From JAVBLG01 sp031553655 (lineage in GTDB: Bacteria; Desulfobacterota; Desulfovibrionia; Desulfovibrionales; Desulfovibrionaceae), in NCBI GenBank assembly GCA_031553655.1, contig JAVBLG010000060.1, positions 1 through 60,936 of the forward strand: a stretch of 60,936 bases of DNA, written 5' to 3'. This document shows, piece after piece, positions 8,084-17,270 of this stretch; within the stretch, counting starts at the first letter, position 1; each line of letters starts with the position of its first letter. The notes below the pieces were generated by a model, which worked only from the letters and a program-made list of their open reading frames with translations, was not told the origin of the DNA and did no database searches. The position numbers and the translations under genes were made by a program.

Positions 8084-8920
8084 ATGCGTAAAACAAGCAA
8101 ATTTTCTATTTTGTGCGGCATGGTCGTGGCCCTTGGCGGCTGCGTCAAGCAAAGCGAATATGATAGCCTGCAATCCCGCGTGCAGCAGCAGGACAGGCAG
8201 TTGCAGCAAATGCAGCCGGCCCAGGCCGATACCTGGGCGCAGATGCAATCCATGCGTCAGGAATTGAACACCGTACGCGGCCAACTCGACGATTTGCAGA
8301 ACGCGGGCGGGGCCAAAGCCCTTGTGGACAAGGTAAACCGCCACGACGCCGCACTGCGGCGCATAGGCACCACCCTGGCCATGGATTTACAGCTCGAAGC
8401 CCCGGCCGCGCCCCAGCAAGGCGCGTATATGGGAGAAACTCCGCCCCAGCAAAGTATGGTGGTTTCCGGACCGGCCACCCAGGGCGGCTTTGCCGCCGCT
8501 CCGGCGCAACAGGCCCAGCAACCAGCAGCCCCGGCCGTGCCCAAAGACACGGCCACAGCGCTTTATGAAAGCGGCGTAAAATCCTTTGACAGCCGCAGAT
8601 ATCAGGAAGCCCTGCGCTCGTTCCGCGATTTTACCACCACCTATTCATCCAACAAACTGAACCCCAACGCCTGGTTCTGGGTGGGCGAGTGCAATTTCCA
8701 GCTCAATCAGTTCGCGGACGCGGCCCTGGCCTATGACACGGTAATAACCAAGTACGCCACCAGCCCGAAAGCTCCGGCGGCCTATCTGAAGCAGGGCATA
8801 TCTTTCAGCAAACTCGGGCAAAAAGAAGCGGCCAGAGCGCGTATGCAGGAACTGATACGCAAATTTCCGACCTCGGCCGAAGCGGCCAGGGCCAAGGCTT
8901 TTCTTCAGGACAATAAATAA
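8084..8920 (+). CDS. Tol-Pal-associated lipoprotein, CpoB/YbgF type
   Basis: A 278-residue secreted protein. The N-terminus has a signal sequence and a lipobox, LGGC, with Cys at residue 21, so it is probably an outer-membrane or periplasm-facing lipoprotein. Residues about 22-100 form a glutamine-rich coiled coil (as in the trimerising part of YbgF). A Pro/Ala/Gln linker follows to about 160, and the C-terminal 120 residues are tetratricopeptide-like (ALYESGVKSFDSRRYQEALRSF and repeats). This is the CpoB/YbgF layout; in that family the protein coordinates the Tol system with wall synthesis. Tol-Pal genes are not in the window. The start is the ATG after AAAGGATTATAACTG. Confidence 0.85.
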   Translation: MRKTSKFSILCGMVVALGGCVKQSEYDSLQSRVQQQDRQLQQMQPAQADTWAQMQSMRQELNTVRGQLDDLQNAGGAKALVDKVNRHDAALRRIGTTLAMDLQLEAPAAPQQGAYMGETPPQQSMVVSGPATQGGFAAAPAQQAQQPAAPAVPKDTATALYESGVKSFDSRRYQEALRSFRDFTTTYSSNKLNPNAWFWVGECNFQLNQFADAALAYDTVITKYATSPKAPAAYLKQGISFSKLGQKEAARARMQELIRKFPTSAEAARAKAFLQDNK

Positions 8921-8951
8921 CAATCAGAATAAATTGCAAGAAGCACAATAT

Positions 8952-9389
8952 ATGGAAAATAATGAAAAAATTCGCCGTGAACTGCATTTCAGCTATTCGG
9001 CGGAAATTTCCGGCCAGCCGCTGATATGTGATTTGATGCGCGAATTCAGCGAGCTTTCGTTCAATATTATCAAGGCCCAGATTACTCCACGCAAAGAGGG
9101 GTATCTGGTGCTGGGCCTGGAAGGCCTTGAGCGGGACATACAGAGCGCCCTGTCCTGGCTAAAAGACAGAGGCGTGAAATCTTCGCGGCAGGATTTGCTC
9201 ATTCGCCGTGAAGAAGCGCTGTGCATGCATTGCGGCATGTGCATGGCCATGTGCCCCAGTGGGGCCTTGAGCATGGACGCCCAAACCCGTCTTTTGCACA
9301 TGAATTCCGGCCAATGCTCCGCATGCGGGCTTTGCGCCAGAATATGCCCGGTAAACGCCATGATCGCGGAACGCGCGCCCATAATATGA
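8952..9389 (+). CDS. NIL-domain ferredoxin with two [4Fe-4S] clusters
   Basis: A 145-residue protein with two parts. Residues about 8-75 fit the NIL domain, a ferredoxin-like fold. Residues about 80-140 hold two cluster motifs, CMHCGMCMAMCP and CSACGLCARICP. In sulfate reducers and methanogens NIL-ferredoxins partner with DUF39 proteins in homocysteine formation from aspartate semialdehyde. No DUF39 gene is adjacent here, so that role is only inferred. I chose the ATG at 8952; an upstream in-frame TTG (8934) is also possible. It lies 31 bases after the CpoB-like gene. Confidence 0.85.
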   Translation: MENNEKIRRELHFSYSAEISGQPLICDLMREFSELSFNIIKAQITPRKEGYLVLGLEGLERDIQSALSWLKDRGVKSSRQDLLIRREEALCMHCGMCMAMCPSGALSMDAQTRLLHMNSGQCSACGLCARICPVNAMIAERAPII

Positions 9390-9466
9390 CTGTGTCCGCG
9401 CGGCAGGCGAATTTTTGTCTGTGGCGCGGCGGATATGATCTTTCACCACATAAAAGAGAAACGCAA

Positions 9467-10135
9467 ATGTCCGACTCGACGCTCTCTGCTGGCCAATCGC
9501 TCTCCTCTTCTGAAGATGACAAGTACAAACGCCTGTCCACGGACATGCACAAGGGCCTGAAGGATATCTACAAACATATCCATGCATCCGGGGAGGTTCC
9601 CGCTGCCGGGTCCGGGCAGGAAAGAACCGATCTGCTTTTTACCGAAGCGGCCGAGCAGCTTTCAAAGGTGCTGGAAGCCACACAAAAAGCGACTGAAAGC
9701 ATTATGGAGAAAATTGAGCGCCACATGGATATGCAGGCGGAAATGCTTGAAGTCATTGGCGCCTTGCGCCAGGGCAAAGCCGGCCCCGATCAATTGGACG
9801 ACCTCGAAAAAAGGATATCCCTGCTGGGCGAAGATCTGGTGTTTGTGATGACCGAACTCAGCTTTCAAGACTTGACCGGGCAAAGAATAAAACGCGTGGT
9901 TAATGCCCTCAAGCTGATTGAAGACACCGTTGTGGATCTGTATCTCTCTTCTGGCCTGATTATGAAGGGACTGGAAGAATCTCCGGGAAAGAATATGGAA
10001 GTGATCAAGCAGCAGGCCGAAGACGCCGTGCGCGGACTCAAGGAAGGAAAATCTTCCGGCTCCAAGCTTAAAGGCCCCTCCAGCGGCACATCGCAGGGTG
10101 ATATTGACGACTTGCTGGCGCAACTTGGAATGTAA
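9467..10135 (+). CDS. CheZ-like chemotaxis protein phosphatase
   Basis: A 222-residue, mostly helical, acidic protein. The motif ELSFQDLTGQRIKRVV near residue 140 is the CheZ catalytic helix, where the Asp and Gln of DLTGQ are the residues that dephosphorylate CheY-P. The C-terminus ends DIDDLLAQLGM, matching the CheY-binding tail of CheZ after a flexible Ser/Gly linker. The long helices before the motif fit the four-helix dimer. I chose the ATG beginning MSDSTLSAG because upstream codons overlap the ferredoxin gene in another frame. It probably acts with cheV (51663) and flagellar genes located elsewhere. Confidence 0.88.
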   Translation: MSDSTLSAGQSLSSSEDDKYKRLSTDMHKGLKDIYKHIHASGEVPAAGSGQERTDLLFTEAAEQLSKVLEATQKATESIMEKIERHMDMQAEMLEVIGALRQGKAGPDQLDDLEKRISLLGEDLVFVMTELSFQDLTGQRIKRVVNALKLIEDTVVDLYLSSGLIMKGLEESPGKNMEVIKQQAEDAVRGLKEGKSSGSKLKGPSSGTSQGDIDDLLAQLGM

Positions 10136-10157
10136 GCAATATAAAAACTGTGGCTTG

Positions 10158-10247
10158 ATACCAAGTTGAGACCAAACCGGGATTGTATCATCCCTAAATG
10201 CCTTGGGGCACAATGGTCGGTAAGGCAACTTTGATCACAACTTTGTA
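10158..10247 (+). repeat. M-family repeat, copy M1 (90 bp)
   Basis: One of three copies of a 90-91 bp element (others at 18941 and 55999). It begins ATACCAAGTTG and ends in an eroded version of the same terminal repeat (ACAACTTTGTA). The core ATTGTATCATCCCT ... TGCCTTGGGGCACAATG is shared by all copies. It lies between the CheZ-like gene and its terminator, in a convergent spacer. Confidence 0.8.
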
Positions 10248-10267
10248 GAAACATATTGGTATTTTTT

Positions 10268-10317
10268 AAAAATGATTAAGGGCGGCCAAACGCATTCGGC
10301 CGCCCTTAATCATTTTT
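10268..10317. terminator. Bidirectional intrinsic terminator
   Basis: A 20-base perfect stem (AAAAATGATTAAGGGCGGCC and its complement) with a 10-base loop, flanked by A and T runs on both sides. It separates the convergent CheZ-like and DUF2950 genes and can serve both. Confidence 0.9.
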
Positions 10318-10345
10318 CACTATTTAATATTATTTAAAAATATTA

Positions 10346-11329
10346 TCAATTAGGTGTGCCGGCCTCGTCCGCGGAAGCCTTCAGGCTGTCCGGTTCAACC
10401 TTGCGCCAGGAGTCATCCAGGTTGAAAAGTTTAATTTTCGCATCTTCCTCGCGGCTTTTAGGGCCGAGATTTTTTTCATAAACCACGCCGTCCTGATTTA
10501 CCATAAAGCTCATCACCCCGCTGCGTCCGTAAAAGGCCGGGTAGGCCAACAGGGCAAAGCCGGTGACGCTGCCATCTTTTCCGGCATAGGAAAACGCGCC
10601 GCCGGGAGCCGTTGAGCCCTGCCCCGGGAGCATACGGTAATAATAGCCGTGATAAGGCAGTGCCTGCGCCTTTTCCTTGCTGCGCCGCTCAAGATCGGCG
10701 GCATAGGCAAAGTGTTCCCCAAGCGGGCTCTGCGCCTCACCGGGCGCGGCGGGCCAGTAAAGCCCGTCTTTGCGGCCCTGAGTGCTTACCAGTTTGGAGG
10801 CAAAACCGGGCCGTCCGCCCTGAGGCTTCATCAGATAGTATTCGCGCTGAGCATCAACAAAAGCCAAACAAACCTGTATAGCATTAAGTTCATTGCGCCC
10901 TATGTTCCGGGTAAGCAGTTCTTCATAGCCGGCCGCAACATCAAAGGTCCACGGTCTTTCCCCGGTTTCGGAGCTGCGCACAATGGGCACGGCCATGGGG
11001 AAATCCTCCTTGCCCACTTCCAACACATAGGCTTCTTTGCCGTCCAGCTTGGTAGCGCGCAGGGAATGGGCGGAGTCATAGGCCTCAATGAACAAGGATA
11101 GGTTTTTCTTTTGTTCCTCGGGATCCTGGGATACCGCCAGGTCTTGGGATTTGTCACCCAGGAGCTTCACAAGCTCCGCAGACGGATCCGCGCTCTTCGC
11201 CGCATTGATCAAGGCATCTACTGCTTCCTGCGGGGTAGAAAAACCAATGGCCTCCGCCCTGGCGTCAACCGGGCCGGCAAGTGTCAAAAGCGCGGCCGCA
11301 ACAACAAGATATTTTAACGTATTTTTCAT
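10346..11329 (-). CDS. DUF2950 family exported protein
   Basis: A 327-residue protein with a cleavable signal peptide (residues 1-25, ending DARAEA), predicted to be periplasmic. The sequence fits DUF2950, whose members typically carry segments like YHGYYYRMLPGQG and FALLAYPAFYGRSGVMSFMVNQDGVVYEKNLG, both seen here. The function is unknown. In many Gram-negative genomes a DUF2950 gene directly follows a DUF3300 gene, and that holds here with a 23-base spacer, so the two proteins probably act together in the envelope. The start ATG is preceded by a purine-rich segment (GGGCAAGAT). Confidence 0.85.
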   Translation of the reverse strand: MKNTLKYLVVAAALLTLAGPVDARAEAIGFSTPQEAVDALINAAKSADPSAELVKLLGDKSQDLAVSQDPEEQKKNLSLFIEAYDSAHSLRATKLDGKEAYVLEVGKEDFPMAVPIVRSSETGERPWTFDVAAGYEELLTRNIGRNELNAIQVCLAFVDAQREYYLMKPQGGRPGFASKLVSTQGRKDGLYWPAAPGEAQSPLGEHFAYAADLERRSKEKAQALPYHGYYYRMLPGQGSTAPGGAFSYAGKDGSVTGFALLAYPAFYGRSGVMSFMVNQDGVVYEKNLGPKSREEDAKIKLFNLDDSWRKVEPDSLKASADEAGTPN

Positions 11330-11352
11330 AATCTTGCCCTCAAATTGAGCGC

Positions 11353-12990
11353 TTACCTGCGAAAGCCGCCATGGCCGCCGCCAAAGTGTCCGCCACCGCC
11401 ACCGCCGAAGTGGCCGCCACCGCCGCCGCCTCCGAAGTGACCACCGCCACCACCAAAGCGTTCGCCGCCTCCACCGCCTATATGCCCGGCGAATTGTCTG
11501 CTCTGCGAACCTCTGGCGCTTTCAATACGCCCGCGATCCGCGCGGTTAAGACCGGAGAAGGCATTTTCACGCGGCCGGGTCTGCATGCGCTGGCCGCCGA
11601 ATTCACGGTGTTCCCCCGCTCCGCCGCGGCCCATGGCTGCTCCACCCGGACGGCTGCCGCGTTCACCGGCTCCGCCATGTCCAAGGGCTGCTCCACCAGG
11701 GCGACCGCCACGTTCACCGGCTATGGCACGGTCAGGTGTGGTCTGCGGACGGCTGAAACCGTCACGTCCCTGAGCGATATTGCTCATTCTGCCTCTGAAA
11801 GCCTCACGCGAGGCGCTCTCGCCGGTTGAAGCGGGGTTGAAGCGCTTCTGAAGATCAGAATTGCTGTAAGGAACACCCTTGCGGTGCTCGCTGTCATGAT
11901 GCCAAGGCATCGTGTTGCCGCCAGGCTGCCCAGGGCCACCAGGACCGGGCTGTGGGCCGGGGCCGGGATGGGGACCAGGGCCGGGACCAAAGCCACCGCC
12001 GCCGGGATGAGGACCAGGACCAGGCTGCGGGCCGGGACCGGGATGAGGACCAGGGCCAGGACCAAAGCCGCCACCGCCGGGATGAGGACCAGGGCCAGGG
12101 CCGGGATGAGGACCAGGACCAGGACCAGGGCCAGGGCCAGGATGGGGACCAGGACCAAAGCCACCGCCACCGGGACGAGGACCGGGAGGCGGAGGTGGAG
12201 GCGGGTAGTGGTTAAATCTATTAAAGTTATTATAATTATTTACATTAACATAGGTTCCATAACCATATCCGCCATAGCCCCAGCTGCATCCGCCCCACAG
12301 AGCCGAGCCGACAGCCATGCCCAGGCCGAAAGAAATCAGGCCTGTAGCCACATATCCGGCCGGTGACCAAGACATGGGCGGATAGGAAGGATAGGGCCAC
12401 GAGCCGTAAACAACTGACGAATTATAAGTAGGCACGTAGACCACCTGCGGATCGGAAGGTTCGATCACATAAACGGTTCTGGTGCCGCTGGTGGTTCTGC
12501 TTACCTTTTGTTGTTTGGTGGTTTGCAACGCGCCCTGGGCATAGGCCTTGGCGCGCAGATCCTGCACAGCGTCCATCACGTCGCTCTGTTGCGCCAAAAA
12601 GGCGTTGCCGAGCTTTTCGGTCCATTCAATCCGGTCATTCATCATTTGCAGAACTTGGGGGAAAGAGACCAGCGATTTCACACTGGGGTCCCAATTCTCA
12701 TTGCCAAGGGCCTTTTCCAGAGCCTGCCCTTTAAGCGTGCTGTGGCTTTTAACCCAGCGTGAGGCCAGCACAACTTCCATTGGATAGGTGGAAGCCATAA
12801 GCACTTGAGCCAGCAAAGCGTCGGGGTAAAGGGCTATCGGCGCAACAAGCTGTTCAATTTCTTCTTTTTTAAATGTTTTTTGCGCTGGAGGAGGAGCCGG
12901 ATCTCCCGCAGCCGCCACTGCGTGCATGGGCGGCCCGAAAACCAGGGCAAAAGATAATAACAAGGTAAGGATACTTCTTATCGCAAGCAT
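11353..12990 (-). CDS. DUF3300 family exported protein with Gly/Pro-rich repeats
   Basis: I chose the ATG giving MLAIRSILTLLLSFAL, with GGGAG a few bases upstream, rather than an upstream ATG at 13044 that would bury the signal peptide. The 545-residue product has a signal peptide (about 1-27), then the DUF3300 core (IEQLVAPIALYPDALLAQVLMASTYP, near residues 40-70), and YVIEPSDPQVVYVPTYN near 185. After about residue 270 it becomes low complexity: tandem GPGPHPGPGP units, then an Arg/Gly region, then a GGGGGHFGGG tail. Its DNA (11900-12190) is visibly repetitive and likely to vary in length. The function is unknown; it pairs with the DUF2950 gene. Confidence 0.85.
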   Translation of the reverse strand: MLAIRSILTLLLSFALVFGPPMHAVAAAGDPAPPPAQKTFKKEEIEQLVAPIALYPDALLAQVLMASTYPMEVVLASRWVKSHSTLKGQALEKALGNENWDPSVKSLVSFPQVLQMMNDRIEWTEKLGNAFLAQQSDVMDAVQDLRAKAYAQGALQTTKQQKVSRTTSGTRTVYVIEPSDPQVVYVPTYNSSVVYGSWPYPSYPPMSWSPAGYVATGLISFGLGMAVGSALWGGCSWGYGGYGYGTYVNVNNYNNFNRFNHYPPPPPPPGPRPGGGGFGPGPHPGPGPGPGPGPHPGPGPGPHPGGGGFGPGPGPHPGPGPQPGPGPHPGGGGFGPGPGPHPGPGPQPGPGGPGQPGGNTMPWHHDSEHRKGVPYSNSDLQKRFNPASTGESASREAFRGRMSNIAQGRDGFSRPQTTPDRAIAGERGGRPGGAALGHGGAGERGSRPGGAAMGRGGAGEHREFGGQRMQTRPRENAFSGLNRADRGRIESARGSQSRQFAGHIGGGGGERFGGGGGHFGGGGGGGHFGGGGGGHFGGGHGGFRR

Positions 12991-13140
12991 ATTAAGCTCC
13001 CGAGGAACTAAATCCATCTCTTTTAAAGATAAGCAGGGCAGCAATGGGAAACCAAAACTGGTGCATCTTCATTCGCCTGTAAATAAAGTAAAATTGTTAT
13101 TACAAAATATCAAATAATTTTTTACTGTTATTTTGCAAAA

Positions 13141-14673
13141 TCAGCGGCCGGATCTGATGTCGGCTTCCGCCGGAGCGGACAGGCTGACCCCGTGGTTTAT
13201 GGAAAACTTTTCGCCAGCGGGCACGGTCACATCCCAAAAAAGGACGTGCTCCTTGTCTTCGCGCGGAGCCGGACTGCCAACATAATTTATGTTTATGGCC
13301 TTATCGTCCGGTTCCGGGGCCGGGTCTTCAACTCTTATATTCACATCTTTGCCCCGGCTGTTGGTTATAAGTATTTCCCAGGTCCAATCCATGGTCTTGC
13401 GGCGGTCGATAATACCCTTTTTGTCGCCAAGGCGCGATTTGCGTTCCATGCTCAGGCTTACCCGCGAGTCCGGCCCGAAGAACAAATCCGCCGCCCCGTC
13501 CTTGAGGGCAAAAGCTCCGCTGCCCACAGCATGTCCGTCGATTGAAAAAACAGCCTGGCCGGCCGGCCAGTAGTTTTTATTATCCAGGACATGCCTGACC
13601 TTCAACCATGCCACATTACTCACCGAAGGCCGTCCCAGCCACGTCAGGGGGGCATTCCACAATTCTTCCTTCAGGCTGAGACGTGTACTTCCTTCAATCA
13701 CATTCTTCGCCCCAAGATCCCAGTAAGAAAAGGCCGTGGCCTCGCTTTGCGTCTGGGGCATGTAGCGCTTGGCCGTGAGCGGCTTCGCGGCCCCTTCCAT
13801 ATGATCCATATTTCGTGCCGCCGGAGCGGACATCATTACCGCCATATGCTCTTCTGGTTCGTGCATACGCACGGACCAGGGGTGCAGCCTGCCGGGGGCG
13901 ACTTGCCCTCCCCCTTGAGATACAAGAGTAATATGCGATTTCTGCCAGTCAATACCGCTGTACTGCCATATTTCGGCCACCAGGCTTACGCCCACGTTGT
14001 CGGCATCGGGATGCGCGTCAAAGCGATACAGAGGCCGCCAGCCGCAATTGTCCAGAGTGTAGGAACAACGCACCACGGCCGTGTCTTCCGCGCTTCCGGC
14101 CTTGGGCTGAATGTTTACAGTAACCTTTTTACCCATTTCGGCGGTATTGGGCAGCGCTTCAATATCGCGTTTAAGCTCGCCGGAGCGTTTTTTCAATTGC
14201 AGGCGGCGCTTTTCAATTTGTGGGACAATTTCTTCCAGTTTGGCGTCGCGCCGGGTCATTTCATCGCTGGGCAATGGATTGGCCGCCGGCAGCGACCACA
14301 GGGAAAGACGGGCCTCAAGAGCCCTGATGTCGCTGTCCACGTCGTCTTTTTCCTTGAGCAGCGCGGCACGTCTGCCGCTTACGCTCCCGGAGGCCGCGTC
14401 TTCGTCAATGCGGTGATTTTCAATGCGCCAGTCGATCACGGTGTAACCCGGCACGTCAAAGACCATATCCTTGGCTTCCAGTGGAAGCAGAATGTTTATA
14501 GATTCTCGCCCATCCCCTTTGTTCAGGGGAAGAATGGCCTCAACGGAAAGCCTGGCTCCCGCCGGAGAAAGCAGCACCTGGGAAGGGCTGTCCATTACCG
14601 CGGCCGAAGCCGGAGAGCTTAAAAACAAAAATGCGCCCAGCGCGATTAGCGGAAAAATAAAAATTTTTTCCAT
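13141..14673 (-). CDS. DUF4139 family exported protein
   Basis: A 510-residue exported protein with a signal peptide (about 1-24, ending ASAA). The N-terminal part contains a coiled coil (about residues 100-180, rich in Glu/Arg/Leu), which in this family links a small N-terminal domain to the C-terminal DUF4139 beta domain. Conserved-looking segments are VRCSYTLDNCGWRPLYRFDA and EIWQYSGIDW. Relatives are often described as mucoidy-inhibitor-like, but no biochemical role is established. It is the first of three exported-protein genes on this strand, 151 bases upstream of the DUF3300 gene. Confidence 0.75.
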   Translation of the reverse strand: MEKIFIFPLIALGAFLFLSSPASAAVMDSPSQVLLSPAGARLSVEAILPLNKGDGRESINILLPLEAKDMVFDVPGYTVIDWRIENHRIDEDAASGSVSGRRAALLKEKDDVDSDIRALEARLSLWSLPAANPLPSDEMTRRDAKLEEIVPQIEKRRLQLKKRSGELKRDIEALPNTAEMGKKVTVNIQPKAGSAEDTAVVRCSYTLDNCGWRPLYRFDAHPDADNVGVSLVAEIWQYSGIDWQKSHITLVSQGGGQVAPGRLHPWSVRMHEPEEHMAVMMSAPAARNMDHMEGAAKPLTAKRYMPQTQSEATAFSYWDLGAKNVIEGSTRLSLKEELWNAPLTWLGRPSVSNVAWLKVRHVLDNKNYWPAGQAVFSIDGHAVGSGAFALKDGAADLFFGPDSRVSLSMERKSRLGDKKGIIDRRKTMDWTWEILITNSRGKDVNIRVEDPAPEPDDKAININYVGSPAPREDKEHVLFWDVTVPAGEKFSINHGVSLSAPAEADIRSGR

Positions 14674-14786
14674 AAAAATCCCATGCGGTTCAGATTATTA
14701 ACAATTGTTCCAGCAAAATTTTGTTGGAATATTTCATTCATGTCCGGATAGCGTATATTTTCCGGAACAATTAGGCCTGACCGCCT

Positions 14787-14822
14787 TCAGAGCATTTCCA
14801 CATTGAAGTAAAAATGCCCTGA
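14787..14822. repeat. Weak H-like hairpin
   Basis: AGAGCATTT and AAATGCCCT pair around a loop that differs from the other H copies. It lies in the 229-base spacer between the pyrC stop and the DUF4139 start. This spacer also has a CCAGCAAAATTTTGTTGG hairpin near 14710 and nothing that looks coding. Confidence 0.35.
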
Positions 14823-14902
14823 AGAACAGTATTTTTTATATATTATTTGAATATTGGAGAATGGCGCAACCGGGAGCGAAAAAGCGCTCTTGACGACGGT
14901 GT

Positions 14903-16171
14903 CTATACCACTCTCTTGCCGCCAATCCAGTGCGCCTTTACCCGGCCAAGCAATTCCTTGCCCAGAAAAGGCGTATTGCAGCTTCTGGAATGCATGCTTT
15001 CGGGCGACACCAACCAGAGTTCGTCAGTGTCAAAAAGGAAGAAGTCGGCCGGATCGCCGGGGTTGAAATTGTTGACCGGCAAATTGAAAATCCGCCCCGG
15101 TCCAGTACACCACAGGCGCACCAGATCGGCTTCGGACAATTTGCCGTCGCGCACCAACCCGTAGGTAAGGGCAAGAGCGGTATCAAGGCCGCTGATGCCG
15201 TTGGGCGCTTCGTCGAGAGGTGTTTCCTTTTCATGGGCGGCATGCGGGGCATGATCCGTAACCAGAATGTCGATAATGCCGTCGCGCACAGCGGCGATAA
15301 GCGCCTCGCGGTCGGACGGCAGGCGCAGGGGCGGATTGACCTTGGCGTTGGTGTCGTAGCCGATGAGTGCCGTATCATCCAGCACCAGATAGTGCGGGCA
15401 GGTTTCCGCCGTAATTTTTACTCCGCGCTGTTTGGCAAAGCCGATTATATCCGCGCCGCGCTTGCAGGAAACATGGGCCACATGCACAGGCAGATCGAGG
15501 TATTCGGCCAGCAGGGCGTCGCGAGCAATCTGCATGGCTTCGCCTACGTCGGGCTGGCCCTTCACCCCCAGCTTGCCGCTGGTAACGCCCTCGTTCATGT
15601 GAGCGTCTTTAGCCAGAGCCTCGTCTTCACAATGGTCAATGATCACCTTGCCCAAATCCGAGGCATATTCCATAACACGGCGCAAAAGTTCAGCATTTTC
15701 CATAGATTTGCCGTCATTGGAAAATGCCGCGCAACCGGCGTCGGCCAGCTCGCCTAAAGGAGCCATCTGCCGCCCTTCAAGGCCCATGGTGGCAGCCCCG
15801 ACAGGATACACTCTGGGGCCGCCATCGGGAAAAGCCTCTTTTCCGGCGGCAATAATTTGTTTGGTTATTCCGGCGCAATCGTTTACCGGCCTGGTGTTGG
15901 CCATACACATTACCGCTCCGAACCCGCCGTGCGCGGCGGCCTTGAGACCCGAAGCCACTGTTTCCTTATATTCAGAGCCCGGCTCGCGCAAATGAACATG
16001 GGCGTCGATAAAACTGGGAAAAACCCTGAGCCGCCCTTCGGCGTCGAAAACTTCAGCGTCCTCACCCGGCTTAATCTTGCCCGCCGGGGTCATTGTGGCG
16101 ATTTTGCCGTCCGCAACATGAATATCCACCCGCGCGCCAAGGTGCAGGGCGTTTTTTACGCACAGTTTCAT
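14903..16171 (-). CDS. pyrC: Dihydroorotase
   Basis: This zinc amidohydrolase cyclises carbamoyl aspartate to dihydroorotate, step three of pyrimidine synthesis. The 422-residue length fits class I dihydroorotases. Metal-binding motifs are visible: DAHVHLREPG near residue 57 and HVAHVSCK with DHAPH further on. The start ATG overlaps the pyrB stop by four bases (ATGA), so translation is coupled. Class I PyrC and PyrB often form a complex, which the coupling supports. It ends the pyrBC operon. Confidence 0.95.
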   Translation of the reverse strand: MKLCVKNALHLGARVDIHVADGKIATMTPAGKIKPGEDAEVFDAEGRLRVFPSFIDAHVHLREPGSEYKETVASGLKAAAHGGFGAVMCMANTRPVNDCAGITKQIIAAGKEAFPDGGPRVYPVGAATMGLEGRQMAPLGELADAGCAAFSNDGKSMENAELLRRVMEYASDLGKVIIDHCEDEALAKDAHMNEGVTSGKLGVKGQPDVGEAMQIARDALLAEYLDLPVHVAHVSCKRGADIIGFAKQRGVKITAETCPHYLVLDDTALIGYDTNAKVNPPLRLPSDREALIAAVRDGIIDILVTDHAPHAAHEKETPLDEAPNGISGLDTALALTYGLVRDGKLSEADLVRLWCTGPGRIFNLPVNNFNPGDPADFFLFDTDELWLVSPESMHSRSCNTPFLGKELLGRVKAHWIGGKRVV

Positions 16172-17124
16172 GCATTTACTCCATCAGCTCTGGTTACCAG
16201 CAGGAAAAGAACCGCCATGCGCACCGCCACCCCGGAGCTTACCTGATCGAGCACCAGGCTGTCGGGGCAGTCGGCAAGCTGCGCGGATATTTCCAGCCCG
16301 CGGTTCATGGGGCCGGGGTGCATAATTTTAGCCCCGGGCCGGGCGAATTCCAGGCGGGCCGGGGTGAGACAATAGCGCGTCGAATATTCGGCCAGATCCG
16401 GCAGTAGTCCGGCTTCCTGACGCTCGAGCTGCAAGCGCAGGCACATTACCGCGTCAACGCCGCGCAGGGCCGGAACGATGTCGCCGTACACTTCCACCGG
16501 CCAGTCTTTGACTCCGGCGGGCAAAAGAGTGCGCGGCGCGCACAGGCGTATTTTCACTCCCAGACGGGTGAGCAATTCGATGTTGGAACGCGCCACCCGG
16601 CTGTGGGCGATGTCGCCCAGAATAAGCAGAGTGCGCCCGGCAAATTCCTCGCCCCAGATCTTGCGCAGCGAATAGCAATCGAGCAGAGCCTGGGTGGGGT
16701 GCCCGCGCCAGCCGTCGCCGCCGTTCACCACGGAGCATTTGAGGCGTTTGGCCAGAAAATCGGGCGCGCCGCTGCTTGAATGGCGCAGCACTATGGCGTC
16801 GGGCTGCATGGCCTGAAGGGTCAGGGCCGTATCTTTGAGGCTTTCGCCCTTGGAAATGCTCGAACCGCTTTTGGCCAGAGAAAAGGTGTCGGCCGAAAGA
16901 CGCTTGCCGGCCACGTCAAAGGACGTTTTGGTGCGCGTGCTGGCTTCGGCGAAAAATAACACGATACTCTTGCCTTTCAAAATAGGCACTTTTTTGACGG
17001 GCCGATGGTTTATCTCGTCAAATTGAGCGGCAAGCTCAAGAATGTGGAGCACTTCGGCCGTGCTGAGCTGCTCAATCGAAATCAAATCCTTGTGAGGCCA
17101 GTGAAAATTGTTTTCATTTTCCAT
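16168..17124 (-). CDS. pyrB: Aspartate carbamoyltransferase catalytic subunit
   Basis: This enzyme transfers the carbamoyl group to aspartate, the committed step of pyrimidine synthesis. The 318-residue protein carries the carbamoyl-phosphate motif ASTRTKTSF near residue 60 and the HPTQALLD motif near 140, plus MHPGPMNRG near 275. No pyrI regulatory subunit gene lies beside it; pyrC follows with a four-base overlap. Expression is probably set by the leader at 17171-17270, which combines a U-rich coding stretch with an intrinsic terminator. Confidence 0.96.
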   Translation of the reverse strand: MENENNFHWPHKDLISIEQLSTAEVLHILELAAQFDEINHRPVKKVPILKGKSIVLFFAEASTRTKTSFDVAGKRLSADTFSLAKSGSSISKGESLKDTALTLQAMQPDAIVLRHSSSGAPDFLAKRLKCSVVNGGDGWRGHPTQALLDCYSLRKIWGEEFAGRTLLILGDIAHSRVARSNIELLTRLGVKIRLCAPRTLLPAGVKDWPVEVYGDIVPALRGVDAVMCLRLQLERQEAGLLPDLAEYSTRYCLTPARLEFARPGAKIMHPGPMNRGLEISAQLADCPDSLVLDQVSSGVAVRMAVLFLLVTRADGVNA

Positions 17125-17170
17125 AATAGTACATTCTGTTTGAGGTTAAAACATGTGAATTTCCTTATGG

Positions 17171-17201
17171 ACAAAAAAAAACCCCGTCCACGGGAACGGG
17201 G
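17171..17201 (-). terminator. Intrinsic terminator in the pyrB leader (candidate attenuator)
   Basis: On the minus strand CCCCGTTCC pairs with GGACGGGG (one bulge) and is followed by nine T. It lies 47 bases upstream of the pyrB start codon, after a short open frame. It could alternatively end the transcript of the gene at 17447-18775, but that gene stops about 245 bases earlier. Confidence 0.75.
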
Positions 17202-17204
17202 GGA

Positions 17205-17270
17205 TCAAACACAACACTCACGCCATTTGGCCGAATCCGGCAAAATAACCAAATAAATAAAAAATAACAT
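17205..17270 (-). CDS. Candidate pyrB leader peptide (21 residues)
   Basis: The frame starts MLFFIYLVIL and ends WRECCV, and its stop codon (17205-17207) abuts the terminator stem. The first ten codons form a U-rich run (TTATTTTTTATTTATTTGG). This is the arrangement of E. coli pyrBI attenuation, where polymerase pausing at U-runs under low UTP lets the ribosome close up and block the terminator hairpin. The ribosome binding site is weak (GGGGAAATTACGG), so the peptide itself is an inference. Confidence 0.45.
   Translation of the reverse strand: MLFFIYLVILPDSAKWRECCV

Noticed and set aside
11884..12366. Repeat-rich plus-strand frames opposite the DUF3300 gene
   Set aside because: They are produced by the Gly/Pro repeat DNA of the minus-strand gene.
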